A stretch of 64,000 nt of DNA from Porphyra umbilicalis (GCA_002049455.2 KV919130.1:1-64000), one strand, 5' to 3'. Shown: positions 21,231 through 33,942, numbered from the stretch's first letter. Program-made: numbers and translations. Notes: generated by a model from the sequence alone, not told the origin.

Positions 21231-24200
21231 GTGGGGTCTAGTCACCCCACATTCATGGTGTCGTCTTCTGAGCTGCGTCGCCTACCGCCGTGCTCACTCT
21301 GGTACGTGCCTACATGGCAAAGACGCAACAAAAAAGCAGCATCCATTTTCTTTGTTTTTGCGGCATATGAGAGAGTGATGCGTAGAGTACATTTGTACGT
21401 GAAAAGAAATCCGTCGTTGACACCTTGTTTTTTCGGTATGGACGCTTTGGATTTGTTCTTGCTTTGCGTGCTGTGCTCATGCCTGGCCTTGTGCAGTGAT
21501 TCTATGTCCGCGACTCTGCGCTCCACATTCCCTCAGCAGGACCAAGTCTATGTGTGCAAATGGTGTCACCAAACCTTTTTGCGCCTGAGCAGGGCAGCAG
21601 AGGCATGGATGAGGCGACGATACGACGGGCTGCTGAGAAATGCAGCTCAGTTGGTGATTCTCAGCGCTGCGCCCGTACGCCCCTGCGCCGAATCCGGCTG
21701 CCCCGAGGCCAGTGGAGTGCACAGGGGCAGGTGCCGCACGTGCTACCTGCGAGGCCAAGCTACGCGGTCCGCGCTTCATCCCACATGCGCATCCGCGATT
21801 CACATCGACGTCTCTACTGACAAGAAACGCACGGTGCACCCATCACCAGGTATTTTACCATTCCTGTGGCTTGGGCCTAAAGCGGCGGAACAAGCCGGGC
21901 TGTCGAGGCTGTGCCGTGAGAAGGCCTTCTCAGCCTGCCGCACGCTCGCTGAGAGGCGCAACCGTACAGCGGCGCTTTATTCCACGCGTGCTGGGCTGGC
22001 GGTAGCGGCCTGCACACCGGATGCAGTTGCGCGTGCCCATCCCACCGCACCGGCAGCCGGGGCCCTCGTGAGCCCAGTGGCAGGCACCGTCGGGCACAGC
22101 TCAGGGGGCGTGGGGGCGGACAACGTACCAGCCCAGGCGGTGGGCGCGACGGCCGATGGCGCGCCAGTTACGGCAGCGGATTGAGTTCCCGCCGCTGCTG
22201 TGGAATGTGCAGCGGCGGTGGTAGCGGATGCTGCTTTCATTGCGGCGGCGGAATGTGATCCAGCTCTGGCGTTGTATCCCGCACGTGTGGCAATTGGGGT
22301 GTCTCTTCCCGCCCGGCCCAGTGTCGCTTCAGCTATCGCCACTGTGGCTGCCGCATATGGCACCATGAACGCCAACCAACGGCAGAGGGTCGGGATCATC
22401 CTCCGCGCTCACGTGCTGGCTGAAAACCCCAGGGCGCTGCGGGCCCGGGCCAGTAACGGGAGGGAGAAACGGGAGGGATCTACTTTACACTCGTGAAACC
22501 GTGCTTTTTAAAGCGGCCGTCGGCCGCAGGCATGCTCGCCGCCGGTCCCTCGAGGTGTCAGAAACCGTCGCCCGATTTTGCCTGGATGACGAGGCTTCTG
22601 TTGACGCCGTTCTCAAGAGCGTCTGCCGCAGAGCACAAGAATCTGGGATTCTTGCAGTTGTTCTATCGGCGGCCATCGCGGCGCTTCCGGTGCGCCTGCA
22701 AACCTAGATCCTCGTGGCTGACAGCATTAGCCGCGAGACCAGGGGGCGGATTGGGCGCCTGATGGGCAGGTCTCTGAGCGGATTGGCAAGTGCCCCTGCC
22801 ATGCGTGCGGATGGCAAGGCGGCGTTCTCAGAGCCGCGCAATCGCGTGACCTCGACACGTGTGGGCGCCACGCTGGTCAGCCTGCGAGCTACCTTAGAGG
22901 GCCTGGTGGAAGATCTTGTGGCACGGGACCAGTTCATGAAGTGGCCCGTCGTGGGACGGCCAGCTGGTGAAATTCTTCTTGCTTTTGGGTTGGACAAGGG
23001 CGGATGTCAGAGTTCCTGCAAGGCCGTCTCCGCGTGCATTAACCCGCCACATCCTTGCAGCACAGAAAATACCATCCTTTTTGGTGTATTCCCATGCCAG
23101 ACGGACAACTGCAGCGCCCTGGTGGCGATGGCGAAGCTTTACGCTTCCGACCTGGAGGACTTGCGGACTAGCGGTATCATGGTGTCGGGGGTCACACGAC
23201 CGGTCCACCTGACGCTGCTGGGCGACTACTCCTTCACTACGTCATTTGACGGTCACGGGGGTCCTAGATGCTGCTTCCTGTGTGGCTACTGCTACGCTTT
23301 GGCTCGGCCGTCGGCCAACACCATCAATCTCATCCCCAACTACGCCGACTACGGCACATTGAAGGACGGTAGTCGCGCCGCGCGCATACCCCACGCGCTC
23401 GCCCAAAAGGCGGAAGTTGCGGCGTTGTACGCCGACGGGCCGCTAACTACCATTTCGGACCCTACTGCCGTGACCGTCACCTTCTCGATTGAGAGGCGGC
23501 CGCTGATGCTTTTCGCTCCTGAGAACATTGTACCCATACCGTTACATATTACGCTGGGTGTCAGCCCGCTTTTGCTAACGTTAAGAGTGGGGCCGGTTCT
23601 TTTTGATGCGGGAGCGGCGCGGGCGCACGAGAACACATTGGAGCTGACAGCGACTCTGCGTCTGGAGGTGGGCGTGTCGCCTGCCCCTTACTGAGGTGGC
23701 GCATTCGAGGGAAGGGCCTGCCTTAATATTGGGCGGCGCCTAGCAGTGATTTTCGATGTGCTCGACCGATATCTTCCATCCGGACGAGCGAAAGCCTACC
23801 GCCGGGCATGCGACCTGTGGGCAGATTGGCTGCCGGTCCTGCATCGAGCGGCGGTGTTTGATGCCCCGGAGCGGTGCAGCTTCCCGCGGCAAGCGGCTGA
23901 ATTCGTGGATCTCCTACAGTCCAGTTTCGAGTGGCTAAGCATCACTCCTAAGCTGCATATTTCTGCCTGCCACGCAGCTGACTGGCTGGACCGCTTTGGG
24001 TCGCTTGGTCTGTTCTCTGAGCAGGGTCTCGAGGCCTGGCACGCCTACTGCAACCAGGATACCACGGTGTTTGCGGCGAGCTCCTTTTTGGAGAGCGTCG
24101 TGCGATTGGTGCAGCGGGCGGCAGTAAGCCGTGACCCTGGCGACGCTGCATTCAACCGGGGGAAGCGCCGGGCATCGACCACCCCGAATGCGCGTTGTGC

Positions 24201-24495
24201 CAAGAGCGCTGGAGATTTGCCGACCGTCCGGGCCCGAGTGGAAACTGGTTTCGGGACCCGGCAGTCAGCGGAGTCTGCGGTCACCGCACATACCAGCGCG
24301 AAAAAATGGGACAACAATGTGTACCTTGCCGCGGTATATAAGATTACGACGTACCTTGCTAGTCCCAGATCCGCTCTTGGGCCAGCGGCGGCCGCCGAAG
24401 CCGTTGGTGTGGTTGCAACTGGAGAGAATGAGGCGCTTCTTCAGCAGGCCGAGGATATTTGCATGAAGGCGCTGCTTGAGGACTGGCACAATTAG
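21231..24495 (+). pseudogene. DDE/RNase H-like transposase, copy 1, disabled
   Basis: The reading runs in frame 21231-22496, shifts near 22497, then continues to 24495. It is interrupted by TGA at 22182, TAG at 22705 and TGA at 23692. Order: a zinc site (CKWCHQTF), a Cys-rich block shared with copy 2 (LPFLW), a helical region, then the catalytic core. Core landmarks are FGLDKGG (Asp 22993-22995), LGDYSF (Asp 23224-23226), a CFLCGYC knuckle, IPLHITLG, GVSPAPY and HISACHAADW...LGLFSEQGLEAWH (Glu 24019-24021). The layout (Asp, zinc knuckle, late Ser-Glu helix) recalls RAG1/Transib-type transposases, but family membership is inference. All acidic candidates remain, so the loss of function lies in the stops. 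Copy 2 has Phe where the TGA at 23692 stands. Confidence 0.7.
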
Positions 24496-25920
24496 TTAGA
24501 TAGCTTTTTTGTGTGCGAACTTGATCCATGAGTCTCCCATCCCTGCCGTGGCTACAGGTCCGCTTTTTGTTGCGGCCGACGACCGACTCACTGAGGCACG
24601 AGTGAGTCGGATGCAGGCGTGGGTAACACTGAGTGGGTTCTCACTGGCTGGAGCAGGGGTCCTTTGCAGGCGGAACACGCTGCTTTGATCCGATGGATTG
24701 CGCGGGCTCGTCGACGCGCGCAACACACGCCGGTCACTCTCAAGTGGGACTCAGATTTGGAGCTTCCCACTCGCACTTTCTGGCACTCTGGTGTGGGGTG
24801 ACACTGTCCCAAACCTTGCGAGATGCTCTAGCATGAGACAGCTGTCGATAGTTGAGCCACGGCTGGTGAAAGTCAAATATCCTGCTGACACGTATTCGTA
24901 TCTTTCGCATATGTCTGACACTGAGCCTTCTAGCCAATTGATCGCCCAGAATCCCAATGTACCCCTCCTTGGGGTCTGAAGTGGGCGCGACCAATGAACT
25001 AGAACGAACGATCCCAGAATTTATCCAGACAGGCAGCTCCGGATAGTCGTTAGATTTGACGCTGGGAACACCGGGAGGACTGTTCAATTCCGTGTGACCA
25101 CGCCCATCGTCTGCCTTTGTGTTTTCTCCATCTAAACCCGATCGTTCTGTCCCTATGCGCATCAGTCGAACAGCGAGCGCTTTCGCTGCAGTCTTCGATG
25201 TGCATGGAAGTTCCAATCCTGTCGAACGCGGCAATGAGGTCCTGACTGGAGGGGCCGATGCACCTTGAATGAGGTGCATTGTGGAATGGAGGAACTGTAC
25301 GCACCTCAGTGCTCATGATGGCGAGATTGAGAGACTTACAGATCGCCACGTTGCAATCTCGGCGACTTGCTGGAGGATTCTCCCCGTGAGGTCCATTGGT
25401 GTGTGGCCCGGCCGGTTGCCTTGTCCTCGTCGTGATCTGGCTTTATCTGTGCGCACGCCTAGACAAGGGCAGACTCCTGGGTCAGACACGTGGATAAAGT
25501 CAAGTAGCCACGTTCAAATATTACAGTTGTGATTGAAACCCATTGTGGCCACACTCATGCGTGCGAGACGTGTGCGCCAGCGCACCCAGCCAAGATGCTC
25601 AATCCTCTATGCGCAATCGCCCTCAGTCTCCTACAGCGTCGATCTTACCTCCTTCACCGGCAGTTGGAGCCGGGAGCGGATTCTCCATCATCCTGGACCA
25701 GCGCGCCATCGTCACGCTATGACGAGTGACGACGACGAGCCCGGAAGCTCTTCCATTTTCCCGCCCATCGCCCCCCCATTGAGGTTTGTTGACGTTTGCC
25801 AACAAAGCAACACACCAGCAGTCTCATTTTTTTGTTCCGTTGCTATACCGTGTATGAAGAAGGAAGGGTGATTACGTTAACCCAGTTTTTAAATATCGTT
25901 ACTGTTCTTGTTTCTATGGT
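24496..25920. other. spacer between the two transposase copies
   Basis: No gene is supported. A small hairpin lies at 24583-24610 (CCGACTCACT, 8-nt loop, AGTGAGTCGG). Open frames on both strands are short. Element ends for either copy could not be placed. Confidence 0.4.
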
Positions 25921-28690
25921 ATGGTCGGTTGTGTCTGTTTCCTCTTTAATTTCTGTGGTTTGAGAAGATATGAAGCCTCTGCTACAGTGCAGAGTGTCTT
26001 TACCGGCGTTGGGCCGGCCTACGTCTTCGTGTCGTGCTCCTGTCCGTACCTGACGCCTGGCGGCGATACGGAGCTCTGGCGGCGGGCGTTGCGCTGCGGT
26101 GTCATCTATGATGCCGCGTCGGTTCAGTTCTTCAATAACGTTTTCGTGCGGCAGCGCGCCGTGCGTGAGGGTGAGGACACCAACCGGACCATCCTGGGTT
26201 TGTGTTTGCACTGTTACGTGGTGTGTCGGCCCCCTGCCCGTAAACGCTTGAGCAACCAGTGCCGCTCCCTCCTTCATCTTAGCGTCAAGACCGACACAGC
26301 CGCGTCCTCCGTACCAGGTCCAGCTTGCCTCCCCTTTCTGTGGGCAGCTGAAAAGGGCAAAGCACGAGCATACCTTCCTCCTGCTGAGCGAGACAAGGTT
26401 TGCCCTGCATGCAAGACGGCGGCTGAGTGTCGCAGTAGGGTGGCACGGCGCCCACCGACTCCATTGTCTGTCTCGGTGGGCGGAGTGTCGATTCCACCCG
26501 TGGTACCGACTGTCATCAAACAGTGCCGCCTGCCGAGAATGGCTGCTGCTCCCGATGCCGGCTGCGTCGAGGAGCTCATGCACGCGCATTTGCGGCGGAC
26601 CCGCCCAGAGAAGATCTGCACTGTCTTCTCTAACGGAAGGATTCGAACCTACCAGAGGATTCCGACCTCCCTCAAGTCTGTAGTCGGGTTACGACACGCC
26701 CGGCGTCGCAGGGCGATGGCTGCGGGGGTGGTGTCGCCCATCATGCAGACTGATCCCTCCACCGTCACTGCAGCGATGGAAACCATTCAACGTCGGTCCA
26801 GGGCGCGTGAAGGCGTCACAGTGGCACCCTGGCAGTCCCTGTCTGTCCGCGAGCAGTTGCAGTTTAAGGTGTCAAACCGCATTAGCGGGGTGACCTGGGG
26901 ACGGTTTCGCGTCCTCTTGGCCGGTGGTGGTAAGAGCTTGGCGAGCCTGCATGCGCTACGTACAGAGGCTGCTGCAGCCTTCGGCGAGGCGCGTCACGCA
27001 GTCACGACCAATGACCAGGGCGCTTTTTTGGTCAGCCCAAGGGCGGCGATCCAAGCGCGGCTCGACGACTTGGTCGCCAGTGGGGAGTTTTTGGAGAGCC
27101 CGATTCAAGAGCACGAGAGCCACACCGAGTGCGACGGCTCGGCTTGGAACGTACCACCCTGGGGCACGGACTCCAGCGACTCCGGTGACGAGGACGTGTC
27201 CCTGGCCGATGACGCGCCACCTCCTCAACCCGAGCGAGACACACCCCTAGGACGGGACGACGAGGGCGTGGCACCTTGCGGCCCGTCCACGGCTGACTGG
27301 TCTGGTTTGGACGCTCTGGGGAGCGTTGCACTGCTGTCGGCGGTACCAGCCGGCCCGCTCAGCGCCACAGTTGAGCCCCCTCCAGCGGCGGCTACGTCGA
27401 CCGAGCTTCCGACGGGTGACCACCATGGTCACCCGGCATGTCCTGACGACACGTCGACGGCGGATGACCCTGCTGAGGATGGTGGTGGGGCATCGGAGGC
27501 GCCTGATGACTGTGGAGGCACAACAGGCTCCCCGTCACAGTGTGGCTCACCAGCCGACGGCACTGCAGCGGCGGCTCCTGCGGTCGTGGATCCCACCAGG
27601 TCGGCTGTCCAGTTGTGCTTCGGCATGAACAAGGGCGGTCGAACCAGCACTGTACAGACCTTCCTTGACATAGCCAACCAGCGCCACCCTGCCAGCGAGG
27701 GCCACTCAATTGTGTTGGGAGTCTTCCCATGCAAGACAAACCACCACACAGCATTGAAGACAATCTGTGGTGTCTGGTTAGCCGATATTGAGGAGGTGCG
27801 GGCCAACGGTGTCCAAGTGCGAGCGCCGTGCGAGTCATCCTGACGGGTGATAACCGGTAGATGACAGCGTTTGCGGGCCACTCTGGTCCCAGCACTGGCA
27901 TGCTCTGCATGTGGTGTACAGCAGTGTCGCGGCCAACCACCAAGAATGCGGCGATGATCGAGCACCTTGAATGCATCCAAGCCGCCAACCGTTGCAGGGG
28001 ACGGCCACGAGACGCGACCCACGCGCTGCGCATGTGCGCGAGATACGCTACAGGTCCTAATGCGTCGCTGGCACGCCCTCGTGCCCTTCGACGTCATCAG
28101 TCTATTGAGCAGCGTCCTCTGATTGTAATTGACGCCAAGGACGTGGCGCCAATGCCTCTCCAACTCACGCTGGGGGGTACAGTAGCGCTTCTGGAGCTGG
28201 CTGTGGAAGCCGTTACGTTCTCCATCGGGGAAGCCGCTGCGCTAACCCTCTGCACGTCCACGGGTGAAATATTGCGGCATGACGCGGGCGTATCTCCCGC
28301 CCCCTACTTTGGCGGGACATTCGAGGGACGGGAGTGTCATCGTATTGGCCGCAAGCTGGGGCTCGTCGCTGGCCTGATGGACAGCACATCCCCGGGGCCT
28401 GGCGCGGTGGTGTGGCGGCGCGCAAGCTCCCTGTGGCAAGGGCTTCTTCCGACTCTCAGTCGCGCTGACACCATCTGTGATGATGACATTGCCCAGTTCG
28501 CAACAGCCTCTTCCGCCTTTGTTCATGGGTTGAAGGCCGGGTTTGCGTGGTTTAGTGTCTCGCCCAAGATGCACACCCTGTGTTGCCACGCGGCGGAGTG
28601 GGTGGGGGGACGATGGGATGTTGTCAGACAGCGAGTTTGCTGCTCTGATGCACTTGCTTGGGTGGGGCTTCGAGACAGACGAGTGTGAAT
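25921..28690 (+). pseudogene. DDE/RNase H-like transposase, copy 2, disabled
   Basis: A 640-codon frame (25921-27843) carries the N-terminal region, an acidic low-complexity insert (about 27170-27590) absent from copy 1, and the first core motif FGMNKGG. Asn stands where copy 1 has the catalytic Asp. The frame then shifts near 27825, and VILTGD with GHSGPSTGMLCMWC continues in another frame, crossing TAG at 27858. GVSPAPYFGGTFEG and MHTLCCHAAEW follow. A second shift after 28600 is needed to read GMLSDSEFAALMH, where copy 1 has GLFSEQGLEAWH. The copy has thus lost its first Asp and the Glu motif as well as its frame. It is in the same orientation as copy 1 and well diverged from it. Confidence 0.7.
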
Positions 28691-30175
28691 GAAGGGATTT
28701 GGCTCATGGTCAACTTTCGGGATGTGGCAGCGAGCCTGGAATGCCCCGAGTCAGCTTCCAGGCCGCCGCACAACTCAAAGACAATTGAAGTTTGACCGCC
28801 GCAAGGCGCAATACTGGCACAGAATCGTGGCGATTGCCGTCCAGCAATGCTCCGATTGAACCACAGAAACCGTCATCTAAGTGACACGTCCACTGCTTTC
28901 TGGACATCGTTCCCAGATCGCCTGCCACGCAGTCAAAGCTGGAGACACGTCCGTAGAAAGACGATCTGGCCAATCAGAATCTCAGAAAGCCAGAAGTCTG
29001 CTTTAGGGTCCTATTAAGTAGGTGTGTGCGGCGTCGTCTCGACGCCCACCACCACCAACCCCCACGACGTGTTTGTTCTTCCTGTGCTGCTTTTTCTTTG
29101 GCGACGTCGGCATGTGTGATTATATCTGCCTGCGCGTTTGTGCATCATTCCGTTGATTGTGGTGGGCATGCCCGATCGGTTTGCAGTCCTTGTTATCTTT
29201 GTTATCTCTGCTTGCCTTGTATGCCCATTCGCATCGACTAGTGCATCTGCCTTCGCGCGTGCTCTCTAACATTGTCTGTTTCGGCGTGCGCTTGCTTTTT
29301 CTGTTTGCTTTTGCTTCCCGCTTCCAATTGTACGCATCGACCCGTCTACTTTTCCTTTAAGATAACCTTGTTTCCCTCAACGTCAGTCGGTATGTTCCCG
29401 AAGGGAAAGGAGGGAGCGGAAGGGGGGGGGGGGAGGATGTGGACCGGCGGTTCTGCGAAGAGAAAAGTTTGGTCCGAGTGGAGGGTGGCTGGCTCGGCGA
29501 TCTGATTGATTGAGACGAATGCCACGGGCTCTCTCCTTGCTCTATTCTCACTTCGTTCATGCGCTAGTTGTCCTCTGTTCATGCGCTAGTTGTCTTCTGT
29601 ATGTGTACTCGTTCCTCGTCGTGGCTGTCCTTTCTTGCTGTTGCTCGTGCGCCCATTGCATTTACATGGGATCTCACCTCTGCACCTCGCCCGCTTCACT
29701 GACAGCAGCACAGATTCAATCAATAAAACAATCTACACATGTCTGAACTGCTGCCGAGCACAGCTGCCGACATGGTTAACTCCGAACAGCACGAATACAA
29801 ATATAATTACCTGCCGCAGTATATTTGTCATCGGGCTCGCATTGGAGGATGCGCATCGCTTTCTCCATCAGAAGTTGAGCGGGAGCGCTCGCCGATGCAC
29901 TGTATGCCCGAATCGGGACCCGAACGAAAATCGCGTTTAGATGGACGTGTACCAAATCAGGACGTCATGCTGCAGGTCTCGCAGGCAGTCTCAGAAACCT
30001 GTCCACGTGATCAAAACAGGTTCATACAAAGACTGTTGCGACGAGAGCCAGAATGTCTCTGTATTCTGATCTCAATGTGATTCCATTTTATTCATCAAAC
30101 AATATGAGAGGCAATTGATTCCGGCAGCTCACAGTTTTTAGGAATTGGCGACAACACAGGGTGTATCGACGCACA
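28691..30175. other. gene-poor stretch
   Basis: Composition is near even. There is a G run at 29421-29432 and a 21-bp tandem duplication (ttcatgcgctagttgtcytc) near 29556-29597. A 113-codon plus frame (29739-30080) has normal amino acid content but no recognisable motif. Nothing else is supported. Confidence 0.4.
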
Positions 30176-31550
30176 AAACGAAAACACAATCTGTTGGCAG
30201 CGCTGCTGGTGGGGCCGGCCGCCCGTGCTACAGCGTGTGCAGCGACATAAAACACCAGAGCTAACAAACGAATCCGCCTGTTTGTGCGCGGCTGTGGGCA
30301 CGCGTATGCGAGAAATGTTCTACAGCGACCGCCCGCCCCGTCCCATCGTGCTCGCTGTCTCGTACTGTTTCCGACGCTGGCAGGGTCGAAAACCCGCGAA
30401 GGACGAAAGCTGACGCACGTGGTCAGGCCAATGGGGCAACATCCTTGCTTCACAGGCTATAGACGGGTCCTCACCCGCTGCACCACGCTTGTTTCCGTTC
30501 AAGTGTATCGGCAGGGGGGAGCATGATGCGGCCGTCTCGGTGACTTCGGGGAGGTTGGTGCCCGCCACCGTCTTTTCTTTCCCCTTCGGCGCGATTGGCC
30601 GAAGGCACACCGCCAACGCGCCGTCCACGGTGCTGCCCACCGTGGTTCCGGTCCCGCCCGGAGTGTGTTAGGACGGTGCCTTGTCAGGCATATCAAACCC
30701 GACCATCGGGTATCTGTGTAGCGCTCCACACCCAGATTCTCTCCCGAACTGTCCTTTTTTTTTTCCTCGTGGCAGACGCGCTTGACCATCGTCTGCCGTC
30801 GTGCCCCTCCCCGTGCGCGGCTGTGCAGTGTACCTGTGGGGGACGAGCCCCACCGCAGCCGCCCGCAGGGGGGGCGCCGCACCGGGCCAGCGAGACGAGG
30901 CGTGCCGCCAACGGCGGGCGGGCACCGTCACGCCCCGCGCTCCGGATGCGAGGACGACCGTCGTCCTGTGACATCGGCTACATCGTTGGCCAACGTCTGT
31001 GGCTACCGGCGTCAAGCGGTCCTGTCCTGGTGGCGACGGCGCCCCACCTGCGCGGGGCGCGCCAGGGCGCCTGCAACCCGTTTTGGGGACACCGCGACGG
31101 CTGTCCTCGACGGACAACCGCCGCGCGGGACGCGGGAGAGGCGGGGGCACGGCCTCGCCAGCCGCTCGGAATGGGCCGTCAGGCGGCAGTGGCGCTCAAC
31201 CGGCTGGTCGGTGGGGCGGGATCCGGGGCGGTGGCCCACGAGGGCGGGAGACCGCGGCCGAGGCCACGAGGAGCGATGGCTCGCCCACTCAGCCTGCTGT
31301 TTTTTCTGTCACCCCGCCTCCGAGACGCCCCTCCGCACCCGTCAAGAGTCTTTGGACAGACACCGCAAACAAAATCAAGAGCTGACGGGCAGCTGAAAAC
31401 GTCGGACGGTTGTAACGCAAGCAGCTTGACAGGTACACGGTGGCGCATGGGTGGACTCGCCATCCCCTCTCAACGGTGCCCGCCAACGCACGAGGCGGCT
31501 CGTATGCACCAGCCGCCAGCCGCGACATGCGGTCGCCACGCCGCTGGCAG
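30176..31550 (-). repeat. 1.4-kb repeat unit A
   Basis: It aligns with 33943-35365 in the same orientation throughout: gtgggcacgcgta, tatagaygggtcctcacc, ttggtgcccgccrcc, ccacacccagatt, gaccatcgtctgccgt, gacaccgcgacgg and ggctcgtatgcaccagcc. The best conserved reading is on the minus strand, where both units read GRESGCGALHRYPMVG or GRKSGCGALHQNPMVG after TADDG. Ends are approximate and no terminal repeats were found. Element type unknown. Confidence 0.75.
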
Positions 31551-31759
31551 TCACGACAAGAAAAGTCGGGCTCAAAACATCGGATTTGCTATTCCCGATA
31601 TACCGGATCGCATGTTTCCCACAACCTTCTCAGACACTTTGAGATCTGTGCCTGAGCGAAAATCTGGGTGACGTATTAGTCATACCCAATATTGTGCGAT
31701 TGTGTTGAATGTGAAGAATAGAAGCTTCACCGGTAGCTTTCCCGGTGGGATTCATCCTA

Positions 31760-32058
31760 GAGTCTATTCTACCGAAACATAGCATCAAATGATGCCCGGT
31801 GGTGCATCAAATGATGCACCCTCTCCCAGGGCCAGACAACGACGGTTCGACCCCCCTTTTTCTGGCGTCTGAAGAACCCCCCGTTTGTATCCGCAGCACA
31901 ATTGCTCCGAGTTCCCCTAAGAATAACAACACATCTCTGAGCCCGTTTCTGTTGTCAAAAGGAGCGTGCGAGGCCGGGAAGCACGAAAAAAACGGTGCCA
32001 AAAAAGTGCATCAAATGATGCCCAGGGCATCAAATGATGCACTCGGTAGAATAGACAC
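31760..32058. mobile_element. MITE with TA duplication and four catcaaatgatg boxes
   Basis: The ends are GAGTCTATTCTACCG and, reverse-complemented, GTGTCTATTCTACCG. TA stands outside at 31758-31759 and 32059-32060. Just inside each end are two copies of CATCAAATGATG (31783, 31805, 32009, 32028), themselves near-palindromic. The 299-bp element codes for nothing. End structure and TA site fit a Tc1/mariner-type MITE. Confidence 0.85.
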
Positions 32059-32060
32059 TA

Positions 32061-32190
32061 GCGGCACGAGGGTGAGACGCGCGCCGCCGCCGCCGCCGTC
32101 GCCGTCGCCGCGGCCGCGAGCGGGCAGTCACTGTCGCAGCGCCGTTTGGGGCGACAGGTGCGCCCACCAGGTGGGGGTGCCCTACGGGAA
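32061..32190 (-). repeat. inverted fragment of the GC-rich dispersed repeat
   Basis: Its reverse complement (atttcccgtagggcaccccc...) matches about 33425-33480. It abuts the MITE at 32058, which may have inserted into or beside it. Confidence 0.45.
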
Positions 32191-33429
32191 ATATTCGCCT
32201 GGATAGTGAGGCCCCATCACTCAATGCCCAGGCCACAGCGACTCATCGATGAGTTTTCCTGACTCAATAGATGAGTCTTCTTGACTCAATAGTGATTCAC
32301 CAGAGGCTTCAGGAATGGGACTACCCTGGCTTCTGATTGGTCCTCAGGACCAGACCACCCGCGCTTTTGATTGGTCCTCAGGACCAGGTCAGGGCAGTAT
32401 TACAGATATTAACGCTCGCTGACTAATCAATACTAGCATTTGTTTACTTACGTAGTGCCACGGAGCGATCTGCGTAGTGCCGTGTCACGACCAACCTCAA
32501 CCACACTCACAAGACAGGCCCCGCCACCGACAAGCCACACCTGCTCCTTTGTGTCGGGGAACGAGCCGGGCGGAACGCATGAGAGAGCAGCGAAGGAAAG
32601 ACAAAACAGAACGCAAGAGAAGAGAAACAGCAAAGCAACACGCCAGATACACGAAGAGGATGACCAGCACCGCAAGAAAAGAACAAGCTCATACCGTCAG
32701 GACCTCCTCTAAGGTTGACCTTTGCACAGTGCACAGGACAGTGTTCCCCTCCCCCGTCCACCAGAGAATCATCCGCGAGTAATACGTCCCCCACACCCCA
32801 CCGGAATCACACCCGAGGCACCGAGAGAGATGCAACATGCCAACAAAAGGAGGCGATACTGTCGCGGGGACTTACCAGTCGGGATGGTGGCAACGGGGGC
32901 CACCGAGAATAGATGCTCAAGTGACGGAGGCGGGCGGTGAAGGCGGGGGGGGGTTGCGGCAGGGGGGGGTCGCGGTGCGGGAGGGGCGCGCCTTACGGTG
33001 GTCAAGGCGGGGGGAGTGGTGATGGGGGGGAAAGACGACGGCGACGGGTGATATCGGGGGGGAGGGGAGGGCGAGGGGAGCACACGGCGGCAGAAGTCGG
33101 CGCGGTAACAGAGAACAGCGGCGGCTGCGTAGCAGACGAGTGCGAAGCAGGCGAGTGCGAGAGGCGGCCGACGACAACTGTTTCAAGAGGGCGCACCCCT
33201 GCCATGCGGCGTCTCGTCCACCTAACGCAACCAAGCGGAACGGCGCGGCGCGAGCGCGTCAGAGTGTCAGTCGGACGGTCCAGCAGCCGCTGTGGGTAGA
33301 GAGATTCCACGGCTGTAAGTCACTAAGGCTGTGCGAGGGCGGGTTCGCTGCGCTCCTGGCGCAGGCTGGGAAGTGGAAAGAATCTGACTCATCAGGCGGC
33401 TCCTTTTGACTCGATAGGCTGCGCATTTC
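32191..33429. other. gene-free stretch with short regulatory-like motifs
   Basis: Near 32330-32390 gattggtcctcaggaccag occurs twice, each combining an inverted CCAAT box with a near-palindrome. Related actcaatagatgagt motifs lie at 32230-32300. A G-rich tract follows at 32940-33070. No gene is supported. The motifs could be promoter remains or repeat parts. Confidence 0.4.
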
Positions 33430-33880
33430 CCGTAGGGGTGGTCACCCCCGCTGGCCATCGGTGGGTCAGCCGCGTTATGGCGGCAGAGCCGGCAGCCGCT
33501 GCAGGAGGGGTGGCGTGGGTGGGGGACCGCGACCGCGGAGGCGGGGGGGAAGGGGGCGTGCCGGCAAGGCCGCGACGGTGTCGGAGTCCGTGGCGGTACG
33601 GCCGTCGGCCGAGGAGGAGCGGCACACCGCGGAGGACGGGCGACACGCAGACGAGGACGGGCGGCAGACACAGACCGCGCGCGCGTGCGCATCACGCGCG
33701 CGTGATGCGCAAGCACGGTGGATCCAATAGAAAGACGGCTATTTTGACTGCGAGTACTCGCAGTCAAAATAGCTCACTCGAGTGAGCTCGTCTCCAACAA
33801 CTCCTACGGTGATTCGATGGAATTGGCGGTGCTTCTTTCTTGGGTCCGGTCACCGGGGGGCTACACGTGACATATGCAGC
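33430..33880 (+). repeat. GC-rich dispersed repeat, copy 2
   Basis: It matches 7970-8356 as described there. This copy contains the palindrome pair at 33738-33788, where copy 1 has different sequence. It sits directly before repeat unit B, so the two may belong to one composite element. Confidence 0.6.
33738..33788. repeat. two overlapping perfect palindromes
   Basis: 33738-33773 is a 36-nt perfect palindrome centred on GAGT/ACTC (arm GCTATTTTGACTGCGAGT). 33771-33788 is an 18-nt perfect palindrome around ACTCGAGT. They share AGC. No open frame crosses them usefully. Confidence 0.95.
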
Positions 33881-33942
33881 AAGGAAACCAGTAGTCACCT
33901 CTGGAAGAGGTGAGGAGCGAAGCTCCCTAATCGTCGGACTGA

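Noticed and set aside
23692..23694. In-frame TGA in transposase copy 1 as a selenocysteine or reassigned codon
   Set aside because: Copy 2 has Phe there, other stops (TAG, TGA) and a frameshift also break copy 1, and intact genes in the window end normally at TGA. Pseudogene decay is simpler.
26600..26680. tRNA-like 3' end on the minus strand (ggttcgaatcc)
   Set aside because: No T stem pairs around the loop and no acceptor or anticodon arm follows. It lies inside the transposase reading frame.
21231..28690. A host RAG-like recombinase locus
   Set aside because: Both copies are broken, have no RAG2-like partner and sit in repeat-rich DNA. Transposon remnants are the simpler reading.
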